A stretch of 64,000 nt of DNA, taken from assembly GCA_964562455.1 (NCBI GenBank), contig CAZLTN010000010.1, positions 1 to 64,000 on the forward strand. Reading direction: 5' to 3'. Both the position numbers and the translations under genes were made by a program. The first letter of the stretch is position 1. The number at the start of each line of letters is the position of its first letter. The notes beneath the pieces are model-generated. The model did not search any database. It was not told the DNA's origin and was given only the letters and a program-made list of their open reading frames with translations. Origin of the DNA: Ravibacter sp964562455 (GTDB lineage: Bacteria > Bacteroidota > Bacteroidia > Cytophagales > Spirosomataceae). Of the stretch, positions 36,183 through 44,893 are shown in pieces.

Positions 36183-39100
36183 ATGTATAAACCTACCTAT
36201 TTTACTTTCCTGGTTATGACAGCGCTGCTGCTCCTGGGCTGCAGCACAAGCAGGAAAGCACCCGATTCCCGGGCTTCTTCCGTCGAAGCACGGCGAGCGG
36301 AAGTGCTGTTTCTCGGGCATAAAAGCAAGCACCACGATTCATACAAGTATGCACCGTGGCTTTCTATCAAATTGTTCAGGAGCGGCGTCAATATGACCTA
36401 TGCGAGCGATCTCAGCGCCATTACCGACGAGAACCTGGGCAAGTACGACGGACTGATCATTTATGCCAACTATAACGAGCTTCCGAAAGACAAAGAAGCT
36501 GTTTTACAACGCTTTGTAGAAAAAGGAAAAGGACTTATCCCATTGCACTCCGCAAGTGGCTGCTTCCGCGATTCGGAGTGGTACATCCGGACGATAGGAG
36601 GCGCTTTTGAATCGCACAAAACAGGTACTTTCAAAAATACAATTGTCAATGGCGCCCACCCGGTTATGACCGGAATCGGCGAATTTGAAACGTGGGATGA
36701 AACTTACGTGCACAAAAATCTCAATCCCGATATAACCGTGCTCGGCGAACGTATCGACGGGGAGCATCATGAACCCTATACCTGGGTACGTACGGAAGGG
36801 AAATCAAGAATATTTTATACCGCTTACGGCCATGAAGATAAAACCTGGACGAATATCGGCTTCTTAAACCTGGTAAGAAACGGGGTGCTATGGGCGCTCG
36901 GCGAACGGGTACAGCAACAGATCAAAGCGCTTAACCTACCGGATGTCGACATTTACGATGCCGACACCATTGCGTCTTATACCAGCCGGCACCTGGTACC
37001 CAAAATACAGGATGCTTTGACACCCCGCGAGTCGATGAAGCTGACACAGATACCGGCCGGCTTCGATATACGGCTTTTCGCCTCCGAGCCCGATATTACC
37101 AACCCGATCGCAATGGCCTGGGACGAGCGTGGCAGGCTTTGGATCGTCGAGTCGGTCGACTACCCCAATACCTTCAAGGAAACCGACGGCGCCTCTAACG
37201 ACAGGATCAAAATCTGCGAGGACACCAACGGGGACGGTCTTGCAGACAAATTCACCGTATTTGCCGACAACCTGAATATCCCTACCAGCATAGCTTTCTC
37301 CAACGGCGGCGTCATTGTTTCGATGGCGCCCGATTTTCTATTCCTGAAGGATACCGATGGAGACGACGTAGCCGATATACGCCAGACCATCATGACGGGC
37401 TGGAGCAAGTTCGATACCCATGCCGGGCCCTCCAATCTTCAATACGGATTTGATAACAAAATATGGGGAGTAACGGGCTATTCCGGGTTCCAGGGTAAAA
37501 TCAACGGTAAGAAAAGCCATTTTCCGCAGGGCATATATCATTTCAGTCCGGATGGCAGCAATTTTGAATTCCTTGCAAATACGAGCAACAACACCTGGGG
37601 GCTCGGTTTTTCGGAAGATAACAACGTCTTTATTTCCACCGCCAATAACACCCACAGCGCCTACTACTCTATGCCGGCAAAAAATGCCCAGAGAATACCC
37701 TCTGGCGATAAACCCGGTATTTTACCCGTTCAGAAAATAGACGGGCACTACGACGCCCATCCGCTTACGCCCAATTTCCGGCAGGTAGATGTAGTCGGCG
37801 GATTTACTTCGGCAGCCGGCCATCATCTGTATACAGCCCGCGACTTTCCGAAAGAATACTGGAACCGGGTCGCCTTTATATGCGAACCCACTATTAGGCT
37901 TATTCACAATGCGATAATAGAAAAAGACGGGGCGGGCTTCAGGGAGTCTGACGGATGGAACATGGCTGCGAGCTCTGACGAATGGTTCGGACCTGTGCAG
38001 GCAACAGTCGGCCCGGACGGGGCTCTCTGGATAGCCGACTGGTATAATTTTATTATACAGCACAATGTTTTCGTTCCCAGGCAGGCTCCCTCCGAGTTTG
38101 TACTGCCTTTTATTGAGCAGCCGCACGGGCAGGGCAATGCCTTTATAAGCCCCCTGAGGGATATTAACCACGGCCGTATCTACAGGATCACCCCAAAAAA
38201 TACTATAGGAACTCCTGCCCCCAAACTCGACAAAAACGACATCAGCGGACTGGTTGCTGCGCTCAGACACACCAATATGTTCTGGCGCATGACTGCCCAA
38301 AGGCTCCTTGTAGAAGGTAAAAATAAAAATGCCGCACCCGGCCTTTTCGAAATCATCAACGACAGATCTGTGGACGAAGTCGGCCTGAATAGTCCCGCTG
38401 TGCACGCCGTATGGACGCTCCACGGGCTGGGCATTCTCGACGGCAGTAACCCTGAGGCGCTGGAAACAGTCATGCGGGCGCTCTCCCACCCTGCTCCGGG
38501 AGTCAGGAAGGCGGCAGTTACTGTGCTTTCACATGCCGGCCGCAGCTTCGACGAAATACTCAAAGCCGGCCTGATTAACGATCCGGATCTTAATACCCGT
38601 CTGGCTGTTTTCAATGCACTGGCCACGTTTGAGCCAAACGAACTGATCGGCAAGGCCGTTTTCGACGCCGCACAAAACACGGAGAACGAGCGGGACAAAT
38701 GGCTGTCCAAATCGCTTGGAATTGCCGCTATCCATCATGAAAAAGGATTCAGGAAGGCCGCTGACGGCAATCATGGTAACTTTACGAAAGAAATCCTCGC
38801 AATGCTGGACCAGGAGTCTTACGCCGTGGGTCGCAGGGTCAACCTGCCGTTTTCACCCGATGTCGCCCATAAGGAGATCGTGCTCAGCACTACCCTCAGC
38901 CCTTCCGAAAAAGGTGAACTGGAAGGGTTCGTTGCGGGACAAGGCAACGCTTCCGACGGATATGCATTATTTGTAGAAGACGGGAAAGTCAACTGGGTCG
39001 TCAACCAGCACGGCCATACTGTAAAGATTCAGTCTTCAGGCCCTTTAACTAATCCTGCCAACATCCGGGCATTCCTCAAAGCAGGCGGTGAAATCGGGCT

Positions 39101-39707
39101 TTTCGTTAATGGAAAGAATGAAGGAGAAGCAAGAGTACACGCCCTGTTCACCAGTCCGCTTGAGCCCGGCCTCAGATCGGGAGAAGACTATGACGATAGC
39201 GATAGAATTGCTTCTTACGGCGGAAGGTTCCCTTTTAAAGGTAATGTTCAGAACACAAAAGTATCGCTGAACAGACCCTCTGCAAGAGAAAGTACAGTTG
39301 CCCCTGGTAGCGGAACCGCTTCCGCTTCAGGCAATGCGATCAGGATTTCCGTTATTCCCGACATGATGCAGTACGACAAAAAACTTATCACAGTGAAGGC
39401 AGGTGAAAAAGTAACGCTGTTTTTCGATAATCCCGACGGCATGCCGCATAACCTGCTTATTATTAAACCTGGAGCACTTGAAAAGGTTGGAAATGCGGCA
39501 GATAACATGCTGCGCGATCCGAAAGCGGCAGAAAAACATTACGTCCCCAACATCCCTGACGTGCTTCATTCTACCAGGTTACTGAATACCGGGGAAAGCA
39601 TCAGCCTGGAATTTACGGCACCGGCCGCACCGGGCGACTATCCTTATGTATGCACCTTTCCCGGCCATTGGCGGGGTATGAACGGAATTCTGAGGGTAGT
39701 GAAGTAG
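36183..39707 (+). CDS. ThuA / beta-propeller dehydrogenase / HEAT / azurin fusion lipoprotein
   Basis: 1174 residues. A lipoprotein signal (LLLLGCSTS) is followed by a ThuA-like domain (about 38-245, with HSASGCFRDSEW and WDETYVHKNL). Then comes a PVC-type membrane-bound dehydrogenase-like beta-propeller (about 280-660, AWDERGRLWIVESVDYPN, GPDGALWIADWYNF, GRIYRITPK), HEAT-like repeats (about 665-860) and a lectin-like segment (about 870-1040). The C-terminus is an azurin-type cupredoxin (about 1052-1174). All four type-1 copper ligands are there: His1089 (MPHN), Cys1157, His1162 and Met1166 in CTFPGHWRGM. No CxxCH haem site is present, so the copper centre may replace the cytochrome found in related proteins. 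Likely a surface or periplasmic sugar-oxidising enzyme. Confidence 0.85.
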   Translation: MYKPTYFTFLVMTALLLLGCSTSRKAPDSRASSVEARRAEVLFLGHKSKHHDSYKYAPWLSIKLFRSGVNMTYASDLSAITDENLGKYDGLIIYANYNELPKDKEAVLQRFVEKGKGLIPLHSASGCFRDSEWYIRTIGGAFESHKTGTFKNTIVNGAHPVMTGIGEFETWDETYVHKNLNPDITVLGERIDGEHHEPYTWVRTEGKSRIFYTAYGHEDKTWTNIGFLNLVRNGVLWALGERVQQQIKALNLPDVDIYDADTIASYTSRHLVPKIQDALTPRESMKLTQIPAGFDIRLFASEPDITNPIAMAWDERGRLWIVESVDYPNTFKETDGASNDRIKICEDTNGDGLADKFTVFADNLNIPTSIAFSNGGVIVSMAPDFLFLKDTDGDDVADIRQTIMTGWSKFDTHAGPSNLQYGFDNKIWGVTGYSGFQGKINGKKSHFPQGIYHFSPDGSNFEFLANTSNNTWGLGFSEDNNVFISTANNTHSAYYSMPAKNAQRIPSGDKPGILPVQKIDGHYDAHPLTPNFRQVDVVGGFTSAAGHHLYTARDFPKEYWNRVAFICEPTIRLIHNAIIEKDGAGFRESDGWNMAASSDEWFGPVQATVGPDGALWIADWYNFIIQHNVFVPRQAPSEFVLPFIEQPHGQGNAFISPLRDINHGRIYRITPKNTIGTPAPKLDKNDISGLVAALRHTNMFWRMTAQRLLVEGKNKNAAPGLFEIINDRSVDEVGLNSPAVHAVWTLHGLGILDGSNPEALETVMRALSHPAPGVRKAAVTVLSHAGRSFDEILKAGLINDPDLNTRLAVFNALATFEPNELIGKAVFDAAQNTENERDKWLSKSLGIAAIHHEKGFRKAADGNHGNFTKEILAMLDQESYAVGRRVNLPFSPDVAHKEIVLSTTLSPSEKGELEGFVAGQGNASDGYALFVEDGKVNWVVNQHGHTVKIQSSGPLTNPANIRAFLKAGGEIGLFVNGKNEGEARVHALFTSPLEPGLRSGEDYDDSDRIASYGGRFPFKGNVQNTKVSLNRPSARESTVAPGSGTASASGNAIRISVIPDMMQYDKKLITVKAGEKVTLFFDNPDGMPHNLLIIKPGALEKVGNAADNMLRDPKAAEKHYVPNIPDVLHSTRLLNTGESISLEFTAPAAPGDYPYVCTFPGHWRGMNGILRVVK

Positions 39708-39738
39708 CGACCGGAAATCAGAAGCCGAATTAATAAAT

Positions 39739-39810
39739 CATCATCACATCGTCACATCATCACATCGTCACATCATCACATCATCACATCATCACATCAT
39801 CACATCATCA
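39739..39810. repeat. Tandem array of nine 8-bp units
   Basis: Nine consecutive copies of CATCATCA (the second and fourth are CATCGTCA), filling most of the gap between the fusion gene and the second thuA gene. The array ends 19 bp before the next start codon. In another register the unit is CACATCAT, related to the array at 46507-46538. Confidence 0.85.
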
Positions 39811-39829
39811 CATCCTTTAAACAATTCGC

Positions 39830-40576
39830 ATGAACCCAACGCTCAAATCCACTTTTAAATACCTGCTGTCGTACTGCTTCTTATTCCTCGCAGTTACTGC
39901 AGCGGTTCCGGCAGCGGCCAAAGATCCTTCAAAAAAAACCATCCTGGCACTCATGGTGGGCGGTGGAGCTTCCCATGATTTTAACAGGTGGTACAAGGAC
40001 GAGGACGTCAGGACCCTGGAGGCCCATGGGTTTGCCCGGGTCGTCTACACGGATCAGCCTTCCGATATACTGAAACACCTGGCAGGTATCGATGTACTGA
40101 TCCTCAGTAATAACCAGCCGATCCCCGATGCGGAGACCAGGAAGGCTATTTTTGATTTTCTTGAGCAGGGAAAAGGAGTTGTTTTGCTCCATGCTGCCGT
40201 ATGGTATAACTGGAAGGATTGGCCGGAATATAACAGGACAATCGTCGGCGGCGGCTCAAACGGGCACGACAAATACGGCCCTTTTGAACTAAAGATCACC
40301 AATAAAAAACATCCGGTTACGAAGGGAGTTCCTGAAAGGTTTACTTTATCGGACGAGCTTTACTATCATAAAATCGATCCGCAGGGAGCGAAAGTGAATG
40401 TCCTGGCGGTTGCGCAAATGCCCGGCAAGGAAGAATCCTATCCGAACATATTTACCGTTGAGCACGCAAAAGGAAGGATTGCGGGAATAGCACTCGGTCA
40501 CGATGCAGCTTCGCATGAGCTCCCTGCCTATCAAACCCTGTTAAGAAACGCGGTCAGATGGGCCGCCTCCCGCTAA
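39830..40576 (+). CDS. Secreted ThuA-domain protein
   Basis: 248 residues with a Sec signal peptide (LLSYCFLFLAVTAAVPAAA). The rest is one ThuA domain: ALMVGGGASHDFNRWY, DVLILSNNQPIPDAETR, LEQGKGVVLLHAAVWYNW and GRIAGIALGHDAASHELPAYQTLLRNAVRWA. ThuA-like proteins are associated with trehalose and other keto-disaccharide use. A Gfo/Idh/MocA gene follows, as ThuB accompanies ThuA in rhizobia. The enzyme reaction itself is not certain for this branch. Confidence 0.85.
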   Translation: MNPTLKSTFKYLLSYCFLFLAVTAAVPAAAKDPSKKTILALMVGGGASHDFNRWYKDEDVRTLEAHGFARVVYTDQPSDILKHLAGIDVLILSNNQPIPDAETRKAIFDFLEQGKGVVLLHAAVWYNWKDWPEYNRTIVGGGSNGHDKYGPFELKITNKKHPVTKGVPERFTLSDELYYHKIDPQGAKVNVLAVAQMPGKEESYPNIFTVEHAKGRIAGIALGHDAASHELPAYQTLLRNAVRWAASR

Positions 40577-40603
40577 CCAGTCCTGAAAGGGCATCATACC
40601 CTA

Positions 40604-40660
40604 GCTCCGCAGGGGCTCCATGTACATAACCCGGGGTAAGCGCAGCGCAGCCCGGAGATC
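40604..40660. repeat. Dispersed 27-nt repeat with hairpin, copy 1
   Basis: Holds a CCGCAGGGGC hairpin core and a 27-nt stretch (40634-40660) that is identical to 57073-57099. Both copies end 14-21 bp upstream of a plus-strand start codon. CCGGG and CCCGG within it can pair. Confidence 0.7.
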
Positions 40661-40681
40661 ACCACCTAATTAATAAAGAAT

Positions 40682-41800
40682 ATGCCCCAAAAGAAAATCA
40701 CAGTAGTCATCGTAGGCATGGGCTTCGGAAAAGAATTTATCCCGATTTACCAGAGCCACCCGAACATCAAAGCTGTAGGCATCTGCACGAGAAACAAACA
40801 AACCAGGGACGAACTTGCTTCCAGGTATAATCTTGACCCCAACCTGGTGTTTGAGCATTTTGACGACGTTCCCGGTCGGGCTGATGTAGATGCGATCCAC
40901 GTCGTAACCCCGGTCCCGGAGCATGCAAAAATGACGCTTGCCTCCCTCAATGCCAATAAGCACACCGCCTGTACGATCCCGATGGCTATGACCGTAGAAG
41001 ACTGCAGGGCTATCGTGGATGCAAAGCGCCGGTCCGGAAAAGTTTATATGATGATGGAAACGGCGCTCTATACCCGTGAGTTCCTGTATGGACTTAACCT
41101 TGCCGAGACCGGCCAGTTAGGAAAGATACAGTTCGTCCGTGGCTCTCATATCCAGGATATGAGCATGGAAGGATGGGCCGAATACTGGAAGGGCTACCCA
41201 CCGATGCTGAACGGCACACACGCCATCTCTCCGCTTCTCCGCATCAACAATACAATAGCGGAAACTGTGGTGTGTCACGGTTCCGGGCGGCTTTCCGAAG
41301 ATCTGGCAGGCAGGTATGGTTCTCCCTTCGCCGTGGAAACTGCCACTTTCACCCTAAAGGACTCGGATGTGGTAGCCGAAGCCACCCGGTCCCTTTTTGA
41401 CGTGGTCCGCCAGTACCGCGAAAGCTACGACGTGTATGGTACTAAGATGTCGTTCGAATGGGAGCAGCTACAGGACGAGCAGCACATAGTATTCGACGGC
41501 GGAGAAAATGCCTGTCGTATCGATGTCCCGGACACAGACGATCTCCTGATAGACCCGATCAAGCATTTTACGAAACGGGAAAAAATCGACGATCCGAACC
41601 ACGTTTCGTTCCTGCAGGGAGCAGGCCATGGCGGTTCTCATCCGCACCTGGTACAGGAGTTTGTAGCAGCTATTGTCGAAGGTCGCGACTCGGCTGTCGA
41701 CGCAGCTTTGGCAGCCAACTACACCTGCGCCGGCATCTGTGCTCATGAGTCGGCCATGAAAGGGGGTATCAGGATTAACATTCCTGATTTCAGCGAGTGA
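40682..41800 (+). CDS. Gfo/Idh/MocA-family protein without the EKP lysine
   Basis: 372 residues, no signal peptide. The Rossmann motif is GMGFGKEF. Where the catalytic EKP is expected it reads CTIPMAMTVED. It has NGTHAISPLL and GAGHGGSHPHLVQEF, as do the Tat-exported homologues at 51771 and 53006 (THxxA, GHGGSH). It probably binds NAD(P), but the missing Lys argues against an ordinary dehydrogenase. It follows the ThuA gene by 105 bp, with the repeat element in the gap. Confidence 0.85.
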   Translation: MPQKKITVVIVGMGFGKEFIPIYQSHPNIKAVGICTRNKQTRDELASRYNLDPNLVFEHFDDVPGRADVDAIHVVTPVPEHAKMTLASLNANKHTACTIPMAMTVEDCRAIVDAKRRSGKVYMMMETALYTREFLYGLNLAETGQLGKIQFVRGSHIQDMSMEGWAEYWKGYPPMLNGTHAISPLLRINNTIAETVVCHGSGRLSEDLAGRYGSPFAVETATFTLKDSDVVAEATRSLFDVVRQYRESYDVYGTKMSFEWEQLQDEQHIVFDGGENACRIDVPDTDDLLIDPIKHFTKREKIDDPNHVSFLQGAGHGGSHPHLVQEFVAAIVEGRDSAVDAALAANYTCAGICAHESAMKGGIRINIPDFSE

Positions 41801-41847
41801 TATAAATGGGCTGTGTTTATCGTGCTGAACAAAAATCTTCGATCCTG

Positions 41848-42888
41848 ATGAATTTATCGAAAATAGCCGTTATCGTGATGCTGGTGCCGCTGCAGGAGCT
41901 GGATGCTCAGCACCAGGCTTCTTCGGACAAATTTATCAACCCCGTATTTGAGCCTGTCCTTGCCGATCCTACTGTTGTAAAAGGTGACGACGGCTGGTTT
42001 TACGCCTACGGTACCCAGGACGACTGGGGCGATGGAAAAGGCAGTCGCCTCATCCCGGTGGTTAAGTCCAGGGACCTTACCGGTTGGATATACGTGCGTG
42101 ATGCGTTTGATAACAAGCCTTCCTGGAAACCAAAAGGAGGTATCTGGGCCCCGGATGTTGTTAAAGTCAACGGGCGGTATCACATGTACTACGCTTTCTC
42201 TACATGGGGCGACACAGACCCTGGTATCGGCCTGGCCATCGCAGATAAGCCGGAAGGGCCGTTTACCGATCAGGGCAAGCTTTTTCTCAGCTCTGAAATA
42301 GGCGTTCCTAATTCTATCGATCCGTTCTTTTATGAAGAAAAAGGCAAAAAATACCTCTTCTGGGGGAGCTACAGCAATGCTTCCGTACAGGGCACTTTCG
42401 CGGTCAGGCTGTCGCCCGATGGCAAATCCATAACAGATCTGACCCGGAAATATAAAATCGCTGCCGGCGATTTTGAAGCTGTGGTCATTCACAAGCGGGG
42501 AAAATTTTATTACTTCATAGGATCAAAAGAAAACTGCTGCAACGGTGCAGACAGCAAGTACCACCTGAGAATCGGGCGCTCTAAAAATCTTCTTGGACCA
42601 TATCTCGATAAAGAGGGCCGTCCGCTGACAGACAGGGGTTCCGGGACAGTCATTCTCAGCGGGAACGACACCTACGCCGGTCCGGGACATAACTCCCGCC
42701 TGGTTACAGACTCCGACGGAACCGACTGGACGTTGTACCATGCGATTCTTAAATCGAACCCGAAGGTCCCGAGCGGCGCTAACCGTCGGGTATTGATGCT
42801 GGACAGTATTATCTGGAAAGACGGGTGGCCCGAAATAACGGGCGGCACCGTGAATACAGAGACACAATCAAAACCTGTATTCAGGTAA
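41848..42888 (+). CDS. Glycoside hydrolase family 43, arabinanase-like
   Basis: 346 residues from MNLSKIAVIVML (41848, which gives a signal peptide ending LDAQ; the ORF from 41806 adds unlikely residues). Five-bladed propeller GH43 with the catalytic Asp in VLADPTVV, the pKa-modulating Asp in NSIDPFFY and the acid Glu in GDFEAVVI. GPGHNS is typical of arabinan-active subfamilies. It cleaves alpha-L-arabinosyl or beta-xylosyl linkages in the periplasm or on the surface. The GH5-like gene follows 95 bp later, across the 7-bp repeat array. Confidence 0.88.
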   Translation: MNLSKIAVIVMLVPLQELDAQHQASSDKFINPVFEPVLADPTVVKGDDGWFYAYGTQDDWGDGKGSRLIPVVKSRDLTGWIYVRDAFDNKPSWKPKGGIWAPDVVKVNGRYHMYYAFSTWGDTDPGIGLAIADKPEGPFTDQGKLFLSSEIGVPNSIDPFFYEEKGKKYLFWGSYSNASVQGTFAVRLSPDGKSITDLTRKYKIAAGDFEAVVIHKRGKFYYFIGSKENCCNGADSKYHLRIGRSKNLLGPYLDKEGRPLTDRGSGTVILSGNDTYAGPGHNSRLVTDSDGTDWTLYHAILKSNPKVPSGANRRVLMLDSIIWKDGWPEITGGTVNTETQSKPVFR

Positions 42889-42902
42889 ACAGCAGCGGTT
42901 AC

Positions 42903-42972
42903 TCAACTTTCAACTTTCAACTTTCAACTCTCAACTCTCAACTTTCAACTCTCAACTTTCAACTTTCAACTA
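42903..42972. repeat. Tandem array of ten 7-bp units
   Basis: Ten copies of TCAACTT with TCAACTC variants at units 4, 5 and 7 and TCAACTA at unit 10. It fills the gap between the GH43 and GH5-like genes and ends 11 bp before the latter's start codon. Confidence 0.88.
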
Positions 42973-42983
42973 TTTTAACCCCC

Positions 42984-44144
42984 ATGAAAGCAACAAAAAT
43001 CCTGATCCTGGCTATACTGAGCGTTTTTTTTCTCAGTTGCTCGACCGGAACAAAAAAAGAAGAAACTTCAAAAGACACAGCCCCGGCAGTTACCGAAAGA
43101 GAAAAATGGACTACCGAAAAGGCCAATGAATGGTATGACAAGCAGCCCTGGCTGGTCGGCTGTAATTTCCTTCCCAGCACTGCAAGCAATCAACTGGAAA
43201 TGTGGCAGGCCGAGACCTTCGACACTACTACCATCAGCCGGGAGCTGGGCTGGGCCGCCGGCCTGGGCATGAATACCGTCAGGGTTTACCTGCACGACCT
43301 GCTTTTTGAACAGGATTCAGCCGGATTTTATAAGCGGATGGACACATTTCTCGATATTGCCGCTTCACACGGCATAAGACCTTTGTTTGTCCTGTTCGAT
43401 TCTGTCTGGGACCCGTTCCCTAAGCTGGGCGCACAGCGTACACCAACTCCCCATGTCCATAATGCAGGCTGGATACAAAGCCCGGGTAAGGAGGCATTAC
43501 TCGACAGCACGCAGCATCCTCGATTTCAAAGCTATGTCCGCGGCGTCATAGGCCGCTTCGCCAATGACAGCAGGATATTGGGTTGGGATATCTGGAATGA
43601 GCCGGAGAACCCCAATAAAAGCGCATACGGCGACGTCGAAATCCCGGATAAGGCACAAGTGGTGCTTCCGCTTCTGAAAGATGCGTTTAAAGCCGCCCGC
43701 TCCGTCAATCCTTCCCAGCCCCTGACTGCCGGTGTCTGGCGCGACGACTGGTCGGAAGAGAGTAAGCTTACACCCATCAACAAGCTTATGCTTGACGAAT
43801 CTGACGTAATCTCCTTCCATTCTTACGACGACCCGAAGGAATTCGAAAAGAGAGTAAGTTGGCTGACGCCTCTCGGGCGGCCGTTGATTTGTACGGAATA
43901 CATGGCGCGGGGAAATAAGAGTACCTTCGAAAGCACGCTTCCTGTCGCGAAAAAATATCGTGTAGCAGCCTATAACTGGGGGCTGGTCGATGGCAGATCA
44001 CAGACCATTTATCCCTGGGACAGTTGGAAAAAGAAATACACCGGCGAGCCTGAGCTCTGGTTCCATGATATATTCCGCAAGGACGGGACGCCCTACAAGG
44101 TTTCTGAGACAGAATTTATCAAAAAGATAATTTCCGAAAAATAA
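42984..44144 (+). CDS. Cellulase-family (GH5-like) glycoside hydrolase lipoprotein
   Basis: 386 residues from MKATKILILAIL (42984). Lipobox SVFFLSCST. A (beta/alpha)8 clan-A hydrolase pattern with the acid/base Glu in GWDIWNEPENPN and the nucleophile Glu in LICTEYMARG; NTVRVYLHDLLFEQD and FHSYDDP are further landmarks. Beta-glycan substrate presumed, details unknown. The upstream open frame passes through the 7-bp repeats and is not used as a start. An inverted repeat follows the stop. Confidence 0.85.
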   Translation: MKATKILILAILSVFFLSCSTGTKKEETSKDTAPAVTEREKWTTEKANEWYDKQPWLVGCNFLPSTASNQLEMWQAETFDTTTISRELGWAAGLGMNTVRVYLHDLLFEQDSAGFYKRMDTFLDIAASHGIRPLFVLFDSVWDPFPKLGAQRTPTPHVHNAGWIQSPGKEALLDSTQHPRFQSYVRGVIGRFANDSRILGWDIWNEPENPNKSAYGDVEIPDKAQVVLPLLKDAFKAARSVNPSQPLTAGVWRDDWSEESKLTPINKLMLDESDVISFHSYDDPKEFEKRVSWLTPLGRPLICTEYMARGNKSTFESTLPVAKKYRVAAYNWGLVDGRSQTIYPWDSWKKKYTGEPELWFHDIFRKDGTPYKVSETEFIKKIISEK

Positions 44145-44153
44145 CCACGAAGA

Positions 44154-44211
44154 CTCAAAGGACACAGAGATTTCGCTGAGATAAACTATGCGCTACTCTG
44201 CGTCCTTTGAG
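44154..44211. repeat. 16-bp inverted repeat after the GH5-like gene
   Basis: CTCAAAGGACACAGAG (44154-44169) and CTCTGCGTCCTTTGAG (44196-44211) match at 15 of 16 positions, with 26 nt between. It lies between convergent genes and could be a bidirectional transcript end or a REP-like element. No T run follows. Confidence 0.65.
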
Positions 44212-44218
44212 GTAAATC

Positions 44219-44863
44219 CTATCTTTCCAAAACCACATGATCCGGGTCGATACTCCGGTATTTCAGTTCCTGGCGGATCAGTTTCAGGCGCCTGCGATAC
44301 CGGTTTCCCTTGACAGTCAGTGCTATGCCGCTTCCCATTACGAGCGCGGCAACGGGGAACGCCACCAGATAGGTATTTGCGGCCGACTCCTCGCCCGGGA
44401 AAAAGGCATATACCATCGCCGCCACAGTCCCGACGGCAACCAGCTGCCCTCCTATTATCATCAACGGCACTCCTATACCGATATTCCTCCCCGCAACTGT
44501 TCTGTGTTGGTCAAAATCCCTAATTAAGTCGGGGACAGGCACACTTTGAAGCTCTCTCTGGTAAGCTTCCAAAGTCGGGCTCTTGTGCCGATTCTCAAAG
44601 CGGCTTACCTCTCCGTTTTCAAACTTCAGAGAATCGATCCGGCCTGACGAAATCCGGAAAACCGGTCCGGGATAATAGTCCTCCCTGTAAAATCCGACGG
44701 TATCCCGGCTTTCAGACAACACCCTGACATCCAGGGCTACGCCATTCTTAAGATACATGACTGCCTGCCTCGGAACCGGCAACTGCCCGGATGCCCAGGT
44801 CGTAAAGTACAGTATCAGGCCAGTTGACCATACCATTTTAATGAAAGTAGCACGAATAACCAT
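44219..44863 (-). CDS. Membrane protein of unknown function, paralogue A
   Basis: 214 residues. Hydrophobic N-terminus (export signal or anchor), an extracytoplasmic beta-rich part (AVMYLKNGVALDVRVLSES), two membrane helices near 125-150 and 165-190, and a basic tail (RYRRRLKLIRQELKYRSIDPDHV). It is related to the next gene in domain order and in the RR/ID-P tail. The family is not recognised. Confidence 0.7.
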   Translation of the reverse strand: MVIRATFIKMVWSTGLILYFTTWASGQLPVPRQAVMYLKNGVALDVRVLSESRDTVGFYREDYYPGPVFRISSGRIDSLKFENGEVSRFENRHKSPTLEAYQRELQSVPVPDLIRDFDQHRTVAGRNIGIGVPLMIIGGQLVAVGTVAAMVYAFFPGEESAANTYLVAFPVAALVMGSGIALTVKGNRYRRRLKLIRQELKYRSIDPDHVVLER

Positions 44864-44893
44864 AAACGAGAACGGGCTTACTGAAACGAAAAT

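Noticed and set aside
39739..39810. Possible CRISPR array
   Set aside because: The units are contiguous 8-mers without spacers, and no cas genes are near. Simple tandem repeat.
42825..42983. N-terminal extension of the GH5-like gene through the 7-bp repeats
   Set aside because: It encodes repetitive QLSTLN residues, overlaps the GH43 gene and would bury the lipoprotein signal.
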